A stretch of 64,000 nucleotides of DNA, taken from NCBI GenBank assembly GCA_963829845.1, contig CAWHKD010000019.1, forward strand, positions 124,001 through 188,000, written 5' to 3'. This DNA is from Gaiellasilicea sp963829845. Lineage in GTDB: Bacteria; Actinomycetota; Thermoleophilia; Gaiellales; Gaiellaceae. The notes under the pieces are model-generated. The model saw nothing but the letters and a program-made list of their open reading frames with translations, made no database searches and was not told the DNA's origin. Below, piece after piece: positions 14,960 through 24,194 of this stretch. The translations under genes were made by a program, and so were the position numbers. Positions within the stretch are counted from its first letter, which is position 1. Each line of letters opens with the position of its first letter.

Positions 14960-16144
14960 TCAGCCTACGGCCAGCAGCCCGGACACCGGCACGCCGCGCT
15001 TGACGACCAGCGAGCGCGGCGGGTGCGTGATCGCAGCCTCGGCGAGGCCGCTCGCGTCGACGAGGACGAGATCGCCGCGGCCGCCCGGCGCGACGACCTG
15101 ATCGGCGACGCCGAGTGCAGCCGCGCCCCTGCTGCTCGCGATCTCGACGCAGAGGGCGATGTCGCCGTCGCGCCGGCAGCCCGCACGCCACGCCAGCTGG
15201 GCGGCGCGCGAAAGCATGTCGGCGTCGCCCCACGGCGACCAGAGATCGCGAACGCCGTCCTGCCCGAGGCAGACCGCGATCCCAAGTTCGGCGATCCGGG
15301 CGAGCGGGAGCGGCTCGACATTCCCGGGCGCGACGGTGGCGAGCGCGATCCGTTGCTCGGCCAGCTGCTCGAGCAGCGGCTCGACGGCCGGGTCGCCATC
15401 GCAGAGGCAGAACGCATGCGAGACCGTGACCTTGCCCTGCAGGCCGAGCGCGCGTGTGCGCGCGACGATCAAGCCGAGCTGCCAGCGGCCGAGCGTGCCG
15501 CGGTCGTGCAGGTGGACGTCGACGCCGCAGCCGCGGCGATCGGCGATCGCGAAGATCGTGTCGAGATGTGCGACGGCATCGCCGTCGAGCCCGGCCGGGT
15601 CGATGCCGCCGACGAGCGCCGCGCCCGCCTCGACCGCCGCGTCGAGCAGATCGGCGGTTCCGGGGGCGATCAGCATCCCGCTCTGTGGAAACGCTACGAC
15701 CTCGACGTCGAGCCGGTCGCCGAAGCGCGCGGCCGCCTCGAGAACGCCTTCGACTGCCGTGACGCCGTTGTCGAGGTCGACGTCGACGTGCGTCCGGATC
15801 AGAGTGGTGCCGTTCGTGCTGTACGTCTCGAAGAGGGCGGCGGCGCGCTCCGCCACCGGCGGCAGCTCCCGGCGGCCGGTCCGCTCGTTCTCGATCAGCG
15901 AAGCGAGCCCGGCGCCCGCGGAATGCGGTCGCCACGGCAACCCCCAGAGCGTTTTGTCGACGTGGGCATGGCCGTCGACGAGCCCGGGGAGCACGAGGTG
16001 TCCGCGCGCATCGATGGCGGGGCCGACCCAGCCGGTCGGAGCGCCGCCGACGGTGTCGATCCGGCCGTCGCGGACGATGATGTCGGTCGGCGCGGCCGAG
16101 CCGGGGACGCGTGTGTTGCGCAGCCAGAGGTCTCCCGCTCCCAC
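14960..16144 (-). CDS. Cytosine-deaminase-like metal-dependent amidohydrolase
   Basis: 394 aa of the amidohydrolase superfamily. A beta-sandwich strand (LWLRNTRVPG..DIIVRDGRID) comes first, then PGLVDGHAHVDKTLWGLPW with the HxH metal ligands and the cytosine-deaminase-type DKT motif. VDVHLHDRG and VTVSHAFCLCDGD supply the next two histidines, and LGQDGVRDLWSPWGDADM carries the catalytic Asp. A C-terminal strand ends PPRSLVVKRGVPVSG. The family deaminates or hydrolyses cyclic ureides and pyrimidines such as cytosine, creatinine-like or N-isopropylammelide compounds. The exact substrate is open. It is transcribed divergently from arsC with only 16 bases between, so the two promoters overlap or arsC reads from a leaderless start. 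Confidence 0.85.
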   Translation of the reverse strand: MGAGDLWLRNTRVPGSAAPTDIIVRDGRIDTVGGAPTGWVGPAIDARGHLVLPGLVDGHAHVDKTLWGLPWRPHSAGAGLASLIENERTGRRELPPVAERAAALFETYSTNGTTLIRTHVDVDLDNGVTAVEGVLEAAARFGDRLDVEVVAFPQSGMLIAPGTADLLDAAVEAGAALVGGIDPAGLDGDAVAHLDTIFAIADRRGCGVDVHLHDRGTLGRWQLGLIVARTRALGLQGKVTVSHAFCLCDGDPAVEPLLEQLAEQRIALATVAPGNVEPLPLARIAELGIAVCLGQDGVRDLWSPWGDADMLSRAAQLAWRAGCRRDGDIALCVEIASSRGAAALGVADQVVAPGGRGDLVLVDASGLAEAAITHPPRSLVVKRGVPVSGLLAVG

Positions 16145-16160
16145 CGCGCTAGCCTACGGC

Positions 16161-16568
16161 GTGGCCAACGTCCTCTTCCTGTGCATCGGCAACGCCGGCC
16201 GCTCCCAGATGGCGCACGCATTCCTCGAGCGCCGGGGAGGCCACGAAGTGCGCTCCGCGGGCAGCCGGGCCGAGTCCCACCTGCACCCTGAAGTGGTCGT
16301 GGCGATGGGCGAGATCGGCTACGACCTCTCCGGCCGGACGCCGCGGCAGCTCGAGCCCGAGGCGGACGCGGCCTGGGCGGACGTGGTCGTGACCATGGGC
16401 TGCGGCGATGTCTGCCCGGTTCTGCCGGGCAGGAGCTACGTCGACTGGGCGCTCGAGGATCCGGCCTGGATGTCGCTCGAACGGGTTCGGGAGCTGCGCG
16501 ACGAGATCGAGCAACGCGTCGACGCGCTGGCTGGAGAGCTCGACTCGGCCCGCGCGGGCTCTGCTTGA
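16161..16568 (+). CDS. arsC: Arsenate reductase / LMW phosphatase family protein (ArsC type)
   Basis: 135 aa from a GTG at 16161. A longer ORF upstream is out of family. VLFLCIGNAGRSQMAHAFLE contains the CX5R phosphate-binding loop, and the downstream block VVTMGCGDVCPVLPG followed by YVDWALEDPA is the signature of the arsenate-reductase branch, in particular the mycothiol-dependent arsenate transferases of actinobacteria. It would convert arsenate to arsenite in the cytoplasm. No efflux pump or ArsR regulator is beside it, so it may be a stand-alone detoxification gene or a protein-tyrosine phosphatase. It is followed by the trigger-factor gene with an eight-base gap. Confidence 0.85.
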   Translation: MANVLFLCIGNAGRSQMAHAFLERRGGHEVRSAGSRAESHLHPEVVVAMGEIGYDLSGRTPRQLEPEADAAWADVVVTMGCGDVCPVLPGRSYVDWALEDPAWMSLERVRELRDEIEQRVDALAGELDSARAGSA

Positions 16569-16576
16569 ATGGTCGA

Positions 16577-17917
16577 ATGACGGCGCAGGTCGAGGAGCTT
16601 GGCGGCGACACAGTCCGCCTCAAGGTCGACGTCCCGGCGCACGACGTCCACCACGCGGTCGAGCACGCCACCTCCGATCTGGCGCAGTCGGTGAAGATCC
16701 CGGGCTTCCGCCAGGGCAAGGTGCCGGTACCGATCCTGACCCAGCGGCTCGGCAAGGAGCGGATCATGGCCGAGGCCGTCGACAGCCACATCGGCGGCTG
16801 GTTCTGGAACGCCGCCGCCCGCGCGCGCATCCGCCCCGTCGCCCAGCCGCAGTACGACTACGAGCTCCCGAGCGGCGACGAGGCGGACTGGCAGTTCGTC
16901 GCGACCGTGCCCGTGCAGCCGAAGGTCGACGTCGTCGACTGGACCGAGCTCGAAGTCGGCCGGCCCGACGCCGAGGTGCCGGAGGAGCTCGTCACGCAGG
17001 AGCTCGAGGCGCTGCGCGAATCCGTGGCCGAACTCGTTCCCGCCGGCGAGCGGCCGGCGAAGGAGGGCGACACGCTCGTCGTCGACATCGTCTCGCCCGA
17101 GGGCGAGACGCAGCGCGATACGGTCGTCGAGCTCGGCTCCGGCCGGCTCGTCGACGAGGTCGAGGCCGCGCTCGTCGGCGCCTCCGCGGGCGAGACGAAG
17201 AGCGTCGCGTACGAGCTCGCGGACGAGTCGACGTCGAACGTCGAGATCACCGTCAAGGAGATCAGCGAGAAGGTGCTGCCCGAGCTCGACGACGAGCTCG
17301 CCCGCTCTGCGAGCGAGTTCGACACGCTCGACCAGCTCCGCGCCGACATCGAGCAGCGGCTGCGCGAGGCCGTCGACGCGGAGATCGAGAACGCCTTCCG
17401 CGCCAACGCCGTCGACGCGCTCGTCGCCGCCTCGAAGGTGGCGCCAGCGGGCCCGCTCGTCGAGTCGCGGACGCGGGAGCTGTTGACAGGCTTCATCCGC
17501 TCGCTGGAGCGCCGCGGGATCGCGCCCGAGACCTATCTGCAGTTGACAGGGCGTTCGGCCGAGGAGCTGACGAGCTCGATGCAGCTGGAGGCGGCGCTCT
17601 CGGTTGCACGCGAGCTGGCGCTCGAAGCTGTCGCCGACAAGCTCGGCATCGAAATCTCCGACGACGAGGTCAGGGCTCTGATCCGCGAGCAGGCGGAAGC
17701 GGCCGGCGAGGATCCCGACCAGGTGATCGAGGATCTCTGGCAGCACGGCCGCCAAGAGGACCTGCGCGAGGACCTGCGCCTCCGCGCCGCGCTCGACCGC
17801 GTCGCGGCCGACGTGAAGCCGATCCCGCTCGAGCAGGCCCAGGCGCGCGACGCGATCTGGACGCCCGACAAGGAATCACCGGAGCAAGAGACAAAGTTGT
17901 GGACCCCAGGCAATTGA
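16577..17917 (+). CDS. tig: Trigger factor
   Basis: 446 aa from the ATG at 16577 (a TTG at 16565 is less likely). The ribosome-binding N-terminal domain includes the signature IPGFRQGKVPVPIL (about 44-57). A PPIase-like domain (EGDTLVVDIVSPEGE, about 165-180, then ELGSGRLVDEVEAALVGASAGE) is followed by the long helical chaperone arms (residues 240-430). It is a ribosome-associated chaperone and prolyl isomerase. The C-terminal tail is acidic and Thr/Pro-rich. clpP and clpX follow on the same strand with short gaps, the standard proteostasis order tig-clpP-clpX. Confidence 0.97.
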   Translation: MTAQVEELGGDTVRLKVDVPAHDVHHAVEHATSDLAQSVKIPGFRQGKVPVPILTQRLGKERIMAEAVDSHIGGWFWNAAARARIRPVAQPQYDYELPSGDEADWQFVATVPVQPKVDVVDWTELEVGRPDAEVPEELVTQELEALRESVAELVPAGERPAKEGDTLVVDIVSPEGETQRDTVVELGSGRLVDEVEAALVGASAGETKSVAYELADESTSNVEITVKEISEKVLPELDDELARSASEFDTLDQLRADIEQRLREAVDAEIENAFRANAVDALVAASKVAPAGPLVESRTRELLTGFIRSLERRGIAPETYLQLTGRSAEELTSSMQLEAALSVARELALEAVADKLGIEISDDEVRALIREQAEAAGEDPDQVIEDLWQHGRQEDLREDLRLRAALDRVAADVKPIPLEQAQARDAIWTPDKESPEQETKLWTPGN

Positions 17918-17938
17918 TGTGACTCGCAAGGAGACTGC

Positions 17939-18523
17939 ATGAGCCCGTTGATCCCGATGGTGATCGAGCAGACGTCGCGCGGCGAGCGCTCGTTTGACAT
18001 CTACTCCCGCTTGCTGAACGAGCGGATCATCTTCCTCGGCACCCCGGTCGACGACCAGATCGCGAACCTGATCGTCGCGCAGCTGCTGCACCTCGAGTCT
18101 GAGGATCCGGACAAGGACATCTCGATCTACATCAATTCTCCGGGCGGCTCGGTCTACGCCGGGCTCGCGATCTACGACACGATGCAGTTCGTCAAGCCGG
18201 ACATCCAGACGATCTGCGTCGGGATCGCGATGAGCATGGGGGCGCTCCTGCTTGCGGGCGGCGCGGAAGGGAAGCGGATGGCGCTGCCGAACGCCAAGAT
18301 TCTGATCCATCAGGTGTCGGGCGGCTTCCAGGGACAGGCGACCGACATCGAGATTGCGGCGCGCGAGACGATCGCGCTGAAGCGACGCCTCGAGGAGATC
18401 TTCAGCCAGCACTCAGGACAGGACATCGAGAAAGTCTCCAGGGACATGGAGCGCGACTACTTCCTGACCGCGCAAGAAGCGGACGAGTACGGAATCATTG
18501 ACAGAGTGATCGAGCATCGCTGA
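17939..18523 (+). CDS. clpP: ATP-dependent Clp protease proteolytic subunit
   Basis: 194 aa. The catalytic triad is Ser99 in IAMSMGALLL, His124 in ILIHQVSGG and Asp173 in MERDYFL. The opening LIPMVIEQTSRGERSFDIYSRLL and the INSPGGSVYAGLAIYDTMQ block are characteristic. A GGAGAC sequence precedes the ATG. The product assembles as tetradecamers and degrades substrates unfolded by ClpX. Only one clpP is seen here. Many actinobacteria carry two, so a paralogue elsewhere is likely. Confidence 0.97.
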   Translation: MSPLIPMVIEQTSRGERSFDIYSRLLNERIIFLGTPVDDQIANLIVAQLLHLESEDPDKDISIYINSPGGSVYAGLAIYDTMQFVKPDIQTICVGIAMSMGALLLAGGAEGKRMALPNAKILIHQVSGGFQGQATDIEIAARETIALKRRLEEIFSQHSGQDIEKVSRDMERDYFLTAQEADEYGIIDRVIEHR

Positions 18524-18579
18524 AAACCTGGTCCCGATCCTGACCTAGCTCAATCGACGAATCCGAGGTACAAGAAGAC

Positions 18580-19857
18580 ATGGCCCGCGCATCCGAAGGC
18601 AACGAGCAGCTCCTCTGCAGCTTCTGCGGCAAGAGCCAGCGGCAGGTCAAGAAGCTGATCGCGGGCCCCGGCGTCTACATCTGCGACGAGTGCATCGATC
18701 TCTGCAACGAGATCATCGACGAGGAGCTGACCACTCCGACCCAGCTCGACCTCGACAACCTCCCGCGCCCGCTCGACATCTACTCCGTCCTGAACGACTA
18801 CGTCGTCAGCCAGGAGGAGGCCAAGCGGACGCTCGCCGTCGCGGTCTACAACCACTACAAGCGCGTCCGGATGGGCCAGGAGGACGGCGATGTCGAGCTG
18901 CAGAAGTCGAACATCCTCCTGCTCGGGCCGACAGGGTGCGGGAAGACGCTGCTGGCGCAGACGCTGGCGCGGATCCTGAACGTGCCGTTCGCGATCGCCG
19001 ACGCCACCGCCCTGACCGAGGCCGGCTACGTGGGCGAGGACGTCGAGAACATCCTCCTGAAGCTGATCCAGGCCGCCGACTTCGACATCAAGAAGGCCGA
19101 GACAGGGATCATCTACATCGACGAGGTCGACAAGATCGCGCGCAAGGCGGACAACCCATCGATCACGCGCGACGTGTCGGGAGAGGGTGTCCAGCAGGCG
19201 CTGCTGAAGATCCTCGAGGGGACGGTTGCGTCGGTGCCGCCGCAGGGCGGCCGCAAACATCCGCACCAGGAGTTCCTCTCGATCGACACGACGAACATCC
19301 TCTTCATCTGCGGCGGTGCGTTCGCGGGTCTCGACAAGATCATCGGCCGCCGGATCGGGAAGAACTCGGTCGGCTTCGGCGCCGACGTCCGTTCCCGGCG
19401 CGGCGAGGAGAGCGCCGAGCTGCTGGCCGACGTGATGCCCGAGGACCTGCTCAACTTCGGCCTGATCCCGGAGTTCATCGGCCGCCTGCCCGTGATCTCG
19501 GCCGTGCACCAGCTCCGGCGCGAGGATCTCGTCCAGATCCTGACCGAGCCCAAGAACGCGCTCACGCGCCAGTATCAGCGCTTCTTCGGGTACGACTCGA
19601 TCGAGCTCGAGTTCCGCGACGACGCCCTCTGGGAGATCGCCGACAAGGCTCTCGCTCGCGAGACCGGCGCCCGCGGCCTGCGCTCGATCATCGAGACCGC
19701 GCTCCTCGACGTCATGTTCGAGCTGCCGTCGCGAAAGGACGTCTCCAAGTGCGTGATCACGAAGGAGACGATCTCGAAGGGCCTGAAGCCGACGCTCGTC
19801 ACGAGCGCCGACGGCATCGACGACGCGCCGCCCGCGCTCGCCGAAGAGTCGGCGTAG
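18580..19857 (+). CDS. clpX: ATP-dependent Clp protease ATP-binding subunit ClpX
   Basis: 425 aa. The N-terminal zinc-binding domain LCSFCGKSQ...YICDECIDLC provides four cysteines. Walker A is GPTGCGKTLLAQ (about 110-121), Walker B IIYIDEVDKIARK, the pore loop lies in GYVGEDVEN, and the sensor-2/ClpP-binding region is GARGLRSIIETALLDVMFELP. It is a AAA+ unfoldase that recruits tagged substrates and feeds ClpP. The gene is at full family length, 56 bases downstream of clpP. Confidence 0.97.
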   Translation: MARASEGNEQLLCSFCGKSQRQVKKLIAGPGVYICDECIDLCNEIIDEELTTPTQLDLDNLPRPLDIYSVLNDYVVSQEEAKRTLAVAVYNHYKRVRMGQEDGDVELQKSNILLLGPTGCGKTLLAQTLARILNVPFAIADATALTEAGYVGEDVENILLKLIQAADFDIKKAETGIIYIDEVDKIARKADNPSITRDVSGEGVQQALLKILEGTVASVPPQGGRKHPHQEFLSIDTTNILFICGGAFAGLDKIIGRRIGKNSVGFGADVRSRRGEESAELLADVMPEDLLNFGLIPEFIGRLPVISAVHQLRREDLVQILTEPKNALTRQYQRFFGYDSIELEFRDDALWEIADKALARETGARGLRSIIETALLDVMFELPSRKDVSKCVITKETISKGLKPTLVTSADGIDDAPPALAEESA

Positions 19858-19867
19858 CCCCCAGTCG

Positions 19868-21793
19868 CTAGCTGTCGCCGCGCCAGTCGACCGAGACGAC
19901 GTCGACCGGCTCGGAGATCCCCTTGAGCCGCTCGCTCCTCGGGTCGAGTGTGCGCACGCCGGTGAGCGCGGCGACGGTCTCGCGGCTCGCGACGATCTCC
20001 TCGCCGCGGCCGAGTGCGGCGACCCGCGCGGCGACGTGCACGCCCTTGCCGCGGTAGTTCTCGCCGAGACTCGTCGCCTCCGCGGTGTGGACACCGACGC
20101 GGATCTCGAACGGCAGGTCGCCCGACGCCTCCCGCTGGATCGCGACGGCTGCGGCCACGGCCCGGTCGGCAGTCGGGAAGGCGAGGAAGAAGCCGTCCCC
20201 GGTGTGGTCGACGACCGTGCCGCCTTCGCCGCTTGTGATGCGGCGGACGAGCTCGTCGTGGCGGCGGAGCAGCTTCTGCCAGTTGGCGTCGCCGTGGTGC
20301 TCGAGATGGCGCGTCGAGTCGACGATGTCGGTGAAGACGAACGTCATCGTCACCCGCGTGCCGGCGTCGCGGCCCAGCAGCGCGTCCACCTTCGAGGCGT
20401 CGATGCGCGCGCCAAGCTGGTCGAAGACCGAGCCGGCCTGCGACAGCTCGTGCATCGCACCCTCGGCGTCGCCGGTGGCCGCGTATGCGCGGGCCAGTAG
20501 GACGCGCGTGCGCGCGGCCTCGTAGCGCGCGTTCGTGTCCTGCCAGAGCCGAAGTGCCCGCCGCAGCGGGCGCACCGCGCCGTGCGCGTCGCCGCGCGCG
20601 AGCGCGACCAATCCCGCAGCGACCCCGGCGGCCGCGTGCAGCGCAGGCGCGTCATACCGCTCGGCGGTCTCCGCGAGCTCGTCGGCCGCCGCGGCCGCGT
20701 CATCGACCGCGTCGGCCGCGGTCGCGATCTCGACGAAGGCCGGGAGCAGCCGCGCGCGCGCCAGCGGCGGCAGGTCGTCGCCCAGTGCACGCCGGACCGA
20801 GGCGAGCGCGCCGGCGGGCTTCTCGCGGGCGAGGAGGAGTAGCGAGCGGCCGGGCTCGGGGTCGTGGCCGAGGCCGTCGGCCAGGTCGAACGCTTCCTCG
20901 GCCTTCGCGAGATCACCCAGGCGCAGCCGCACCTCGCCGACCTCCGCATAGCCGGCGGCGGCGATGCGGGGCGCCCACGTGGCGAGCAGCTGCGACGCCT
21001 CGGAGGCGGTCCTCTCCGCGTCCTCCAGCTTCCCTTCGTACCGCATCACCTCGGCCCGGTTGATCCGGCAGAAGCCCGGGAACGCCGAGATCGCGTTCTC
21101 ATCGCAGAAGAGCTCCGCGCGCTCGGTCCACTGCAGCGCCTCGTCGAACGCCGCCACTTCACGGCACGTACCGATCGCGTTGCAATAGAGAACGACGGTG
21201 TCGTAGGGCTGGAGCGTTCCGGCGTACGCGGCCGCGTTGACCTCGTTCAGGAGGAGGCGCCCCTCGTCGATCTCTCCGAGGTGGATGAGCGCGACCGCGC
21301 GCCGCTGCCTGCCGCGCAACTCGAGCCCCATGTCGCCATGCTCATGGCCGATCCGCTCTGCCGTCCCGCCGAGCTCACGCGCCGTCTCGTAGTCGTTGGC
21401 CTTCACGGCATCCAGGCCGCGCTCGAGCGCGAGGTAGCCGTGCGCGATCCCCTCGGGCTCGTTCTCGAGCAGGCGTTCTGCCCGTGACAGCCAGCCGCTG
21501 CCCACCGCCTTCTGCAGCCGAACGCTGCCGTACTCGTGCGCGAGCTGCACGGCGACGGCCGCGGCGCGCTCGTTGTTCCCCGCGGCGACGTAGCCCGCGT
21601 ACGCGCGCTCGAGGACCGGGACGACCTGGACGACCTCGTCCGTGAGGTACGCACTCCATGCGAGCAGCTCGAGATCCTCGGGCGGGAGCTCACCGCTTGC
21701 GGCAGCGGCAGCGAGCAGGTCGTAGCCCTCGCGCCAGCGCCGCGCGTTGATGGCCGATCGCCCTGCGGCGACCCGATCGAGGACGTCGGACAC
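19868..21793 (-). CDS. TPR protein with class III adenylate/guanylate cyclase domain
   Basis: 641 aa from a GTG. Residues 1-460 are an array of helical hairpins (tetratricopeptide-like) rich in Ala, Leu and Glu. Residues about 478-635 form a class III cyclase domain: VTMTFVFTDIVDST with the first metal Asp, GGTVVDHTGDGFFLAFP with the second, the dimer-face GVHTAEA, and GVHVAARVAALGRG carrying the transition-state Arg. It probably makes cAMP in response to a protein-protein signal read by the TPR half. There is no transmembrane segment, so it is cytoplasmic. It is convergent with clpX, with ten bases between the stops. Confidence 0.88.
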   Translation of the reverse strand: MSDVLDRVAAGRSAINARRWREGYDLLAAAAASGELPPEDLELLAWSAYLTDEVVQVVPVLERAYAGYVAAGNNERAAAVAVQLAHEYGSVRLQKAVGSGWLSRAERLLENEPEGIAHGYLALERGLDAVKANDYETARELGGTAERIGHEHGDMGLELRGRQRRAVALIHLGEIDEGRLLLNEVNAAAYAGTLQPYDTVVLYCNAIGTCREVAAFDEALQWTERAELFCDENAISAFPGFCRINRAEVMRYEGKLEDAERTASEASQLLATWAPRIAAAGYAEVGEVRLRLGDLAKAEEAFDLADGLGHDPEPGRSLLLLAREKPAGALASVRRALGDDLPPLARARLLPAFVEIATAADAVDDAAAAADELAETAERYDAPALHAAAGVAAGLVALARGDAHGAVRPLRRALRLWQDTNARYEAARTRVLLARAYAATGDAEGAMHELSQAGSVFDQLGARIDASKVDALLGRDAGTRVTMTFVFTDIVDSTRHLEHHGDANWQKLLRRHDELVRRITSGEGGTVVDHTGDGFFLAFPTADRAVAAAVAIQREASGDLPFEIRVGVHTAEATSLGENYRGKGVHVAARVAALGRGEEIVASRETVAALTGVRTLDPRSERLKGISEPVDVVSVDWRGDS

Positions 21794-21847
21794 GCACGGA
21801 TTCTCTCACACCGATTCCGGCCGTCTGCTCCCCGCTAGAGTCGCCCC

Positions 21848-22318
21848 GTGAGCGTCGGTCCGATGGATCCCCGCGAGGTCGCAAGTGAAGGCCGTCGCCT
21901 GTCAGGGATGGAGTACATCCAGGCGATCGTCACCGGCGAGTTGCCGGCGCCGCCGATCTCGGAGCTGATGGGCTTTCGCCTCGTCCTGGCCGAGCCCGGG
22001 CGCGCCGTCTTCGAGATGGAGCCGGGCCCGCAGCACTACAACCCGATCGGCTCCGTCCACGGTGGCGTCGCGCTGACGCTGCTCGACTCGGCGATGGGCT
22101 GCGCCGTGCACACGTTGCTCGAGGCCGGCGTCGGCTACACGACGCTCGAGGTGAAGACGAACTTCGTCCGCCCGATCACCGCCGAGACCGGCGTGATCCA
22201 GTGCGAGGGGCTCGTCATCCACCAGGGATCGCGGATCGCGACGGCCGAGGGGAAGCTGACGGACGCAAGCGGCAAGCTGCTCGCACACGGGACAACGACC
22301 TGCCTGATCTTCCGGTGA
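21848..22318 (+). CDS. PaaI-family hotdog thioesterase
   Basis: 156 aa. The hotdog fold signature LMGFRLVLAEPGRAVFEMEPGPQHYNPIGSVHGGVALTLLDSAMGCAV contains HGG and the catalytic acidic residue in LLDSAMG. VKTNFVRPITAETGVIQCEG and GSRIATAEGKLTDASGKLLAHGTTTCLI complete the domain. It would hydrolyse acyl-CoA thioesters, of aryl or medium-chain type. It is a paralogue of the gene at 24726-25244. It starts 54 bases from the divergent cyclase gene and is followed by a gamma-glutamyltransferase. Confidence 0.88.
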   Translation: MSVGPMDPREVASEGRRLSGMEYIQAIVTGELPAPPISELMGFRLVLAEPGRAVFEMEPGPQHYNPIGSVHGGVALTLLDSAMGCAVHTLLEAGVGYTTLEVKTNFVRPITAETGVIQCEGLVIHQGSRIATAEGKLTDASGKLLAHGTTTCLIFR

Positions 22319-22361
22319 GTCGCTCGCCTTCGGCTCGCTCCCGTGCGGCGGAACTCGCCTC

Positions 22362-24035
22362 ATGAGCTTCACCACTCGCCCCGAGCTGCGCGGCACGTTC
22401 GGGATGGTCGCCTCCACCCACTGGCTCGCATCCGCGGCCGGGATGTCCGTGCTGGAGCGGGGCGGCAACGCGTTCGACGCTGCGGTCGCGACGGGACTGA
22501 CGCTGCAGGTCGTCGAGCCGCACCTGAACGGGCCCGGCGGCGAGGTGCCGGCGCTGCTCTTCCCGGTCCACCGCGGCGAGCCGATCGCGCTCTGCGGTCA
22601 GGGCGTCGCTCCCGGCGCCGCGACGATCGACCGCTACCACGAGCTCGGCCACGAGCTCGTCCCAGGCACCGGCGTGCTCGCGGCCTGCGTCCCCGGCGCC
22701 TTCGGCGGCTGGCTGCTGCTGCTGGAGCAGTTCGGGACGTGGCGGCTCGAGGACGTGCTCGCCTTCGCGATCGGCTACGCCGAGGAAGGCTTCCCGCTCG
22801 TCGCCGGGATCCGTGCCACGATCGACCGTACCGAGGAGCTCCTGCGGGGCTGGCCAGGCTCGCGCGACCTCTACCTACCGGCGCCGGACGTCGGTGCGCT
22901 CTTTCGCAACACAGCGCTGGCTGCGACCTATCGGCGGATCGTCGAGGAGGCGCGCGGCGGCTCTCGGGAGCAGGAGATCGAGAAGGCCCGGCGTGCCTAC
23001 TACGAGGGCTTCGTCGCCGAGGAGATCGACCGCTTCAGCGCCGCCGAGGGCGGGCTGCTCACCGGCGAGGACATGGGCCGCTGGCGCGCCTCGCTCGAGC
23101 CGGTCGCGAAGCTGGAGTACCGCGGGCTGACGGTCTGCAAGACGCTGCCCTGGGCGGCGGGACCGGTCGGCCTGCAGCAGCTCGCGCTGCTCGACGGCTT
23201 CGACCTCGCAGGGCTCGGCCAGGCCGAGTTCGTCCACGTCGTCACCGAGTGCGCCAAGCTCGCCTTCGCCGACCGCGACGCGCTCTACGGCGATGACGAG
23301 GTGCCATTGGAGACCCTGCTGTCGAAGGCGTACAACGACGAGCGGCGCGCGCTCGTCGGCGACGACGCCTCCGACGAGTACCGGCCCGGGATCGGCCGCC
23401 TGCCTCACGTCGTTGCCGCGGGTGTGACCCCCGGAGCGGGGGAGCCCACGCGAGGCGACACCGTCCACCTCGACGTCGTAGATCGCTGGGGGAACATGTT
23501 CTCGGCGACCCCGAGCGGCGGCTGGCTGCACAGCTCACCCGTGATCCCGTCGCTCGGCTGGCCCCTCGGTACGCGCGCCCAGATGTTCTGGCTGGAGGAG
23601 GGCCTGGCCTCCTCGCTCCGGCCCGGCGCCCGCCCGCGCACGACGCTCTGCCCTGGGCTCGCCCTCCGCGATGGCAAGCCGTACCTCGCCTGGGGCACGC
23701 CGGGCGGCGATCAGCAGGAGCAGTGGGCGCTGCACGTCTTCGTCCGCCACATCGCGCTCGGCCTGAACCTCCAGGAAGCGATCGACGAGCCGGAGTTCCA
23801 CATGGACCACCTGATCTCGTCCTTCTATCCGCGCGGCTTCGCGCGCCGGTCGGTCACCGTCGAGGAGCGTTTCGGAGACGAGGTCGTCGCCGATCTGCGG
23901 CGGCGCGGCCACGACGTGGAGGTCTCCGGCCCGTGGACGCTCGGCCGGGTGACGGCGGTCGCCCGCGAGGAGGACGGCCTGCTCAAGGCCGGCGCGAACC
24001 CGCGCGGCATGCAGGGCTACGCCGCCGGCCGCTAG
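22362..24035 (+). CDS. Gamma-glutamyltransferase family protein
   Basis: 557 aa of the Ntn-hydrolase gamma-glutamyltransferase family. The large-subunit region begins GMVASTHWLASAAGMSVLERGGNAFDAAVAT. The autoprocessing site is upstream of Thr367 in RGDTVHLDVVDRWGNMFSATPSGGW, with the small subunit continuing to PRTTLCPGLALRDGKPYLAWGTPGGDQQ, which holds the GG substrate motif. No signal peptide is visible, unlike classical periplasmic GGTs, so a cytosolic acylase, hydrolase or oxamate-amidohydrolase-like role is possible. It is 43 bases after the thioesterase on the same strand. Confidence 0.88.
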   Translation: MSFTTRPELRGTFGMVASTHWLASAAGMSVLERGGNAFDAAVATGLTLQVVEPHLNGPGGEVPALLFPVHRGEPIALCGQGVAPGAATIDRYHELGHELVPGTGVLAACVPGAFGGWLLLLEQFGTWRLEDVLAFAIGYAEEGFPLVAGIRATIDRTEELLRGWPGSRDLYLPAPDVGALFRNTALAATYRRIVEEARGGSREQEIEKARRAYYEGFVAEEIDRFSAAEGGLLTGEDMGRWRASLEPVAKLEYRGLTVCKTLPWAAGPVGLQQLALLDGFDLAGLGQAEFVHVVTECAKLAFADRDALYGDDEVPLETLLSKAYNDERRALVGDDASDEYRPGIGRLPHVVAAGVTPGAGEPTRGDTVHLDVVDRWGNMFSATPSGGWLHSSPVIPSLGWPLGTRAQMFWLEEGLASSLRPGARPRTTLCPGLALRDGKPYLAWGTPGGDQQEQWALHVFVRHIALGLNLQEAIDEPEFHMDHLISSFYPRGFARRSVTVEERFGDEVVADLRRRGHDVEVSGPWTLGRVTAVAREEDGLLKAGANPRGMQGYAAGR

Positions 24036-24194
24036 GAGAGTTTGGCGAAATAGCGGCTGTGCCGCCGGGCCGTGCTGCTCGTCCCGATGCTGCGTGCTCA
24101 GTCGCGCGCTAGCTTCGGCTATCGGCGCTCCCTGCGTCCTTGCCTCGGAACGACCATCGCACCCCGGCGACGAGCGCGATTCCGTCAAACCCTC

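Noticed and set aside
14702..16291. Long plus-strand frames opposite the amidohydrolase
   Set aside because: Arg/Ala/Glu shadow sequence. Only the end beyond 16161 (ArsC) is genuine in its frame.
24036..24194. A possible small gene after the gamma-glutamyltransferase
   Set aside because: Only Arg-rich shadow frames without a ribosome site are present, and no hairpin with a T-tract was found.
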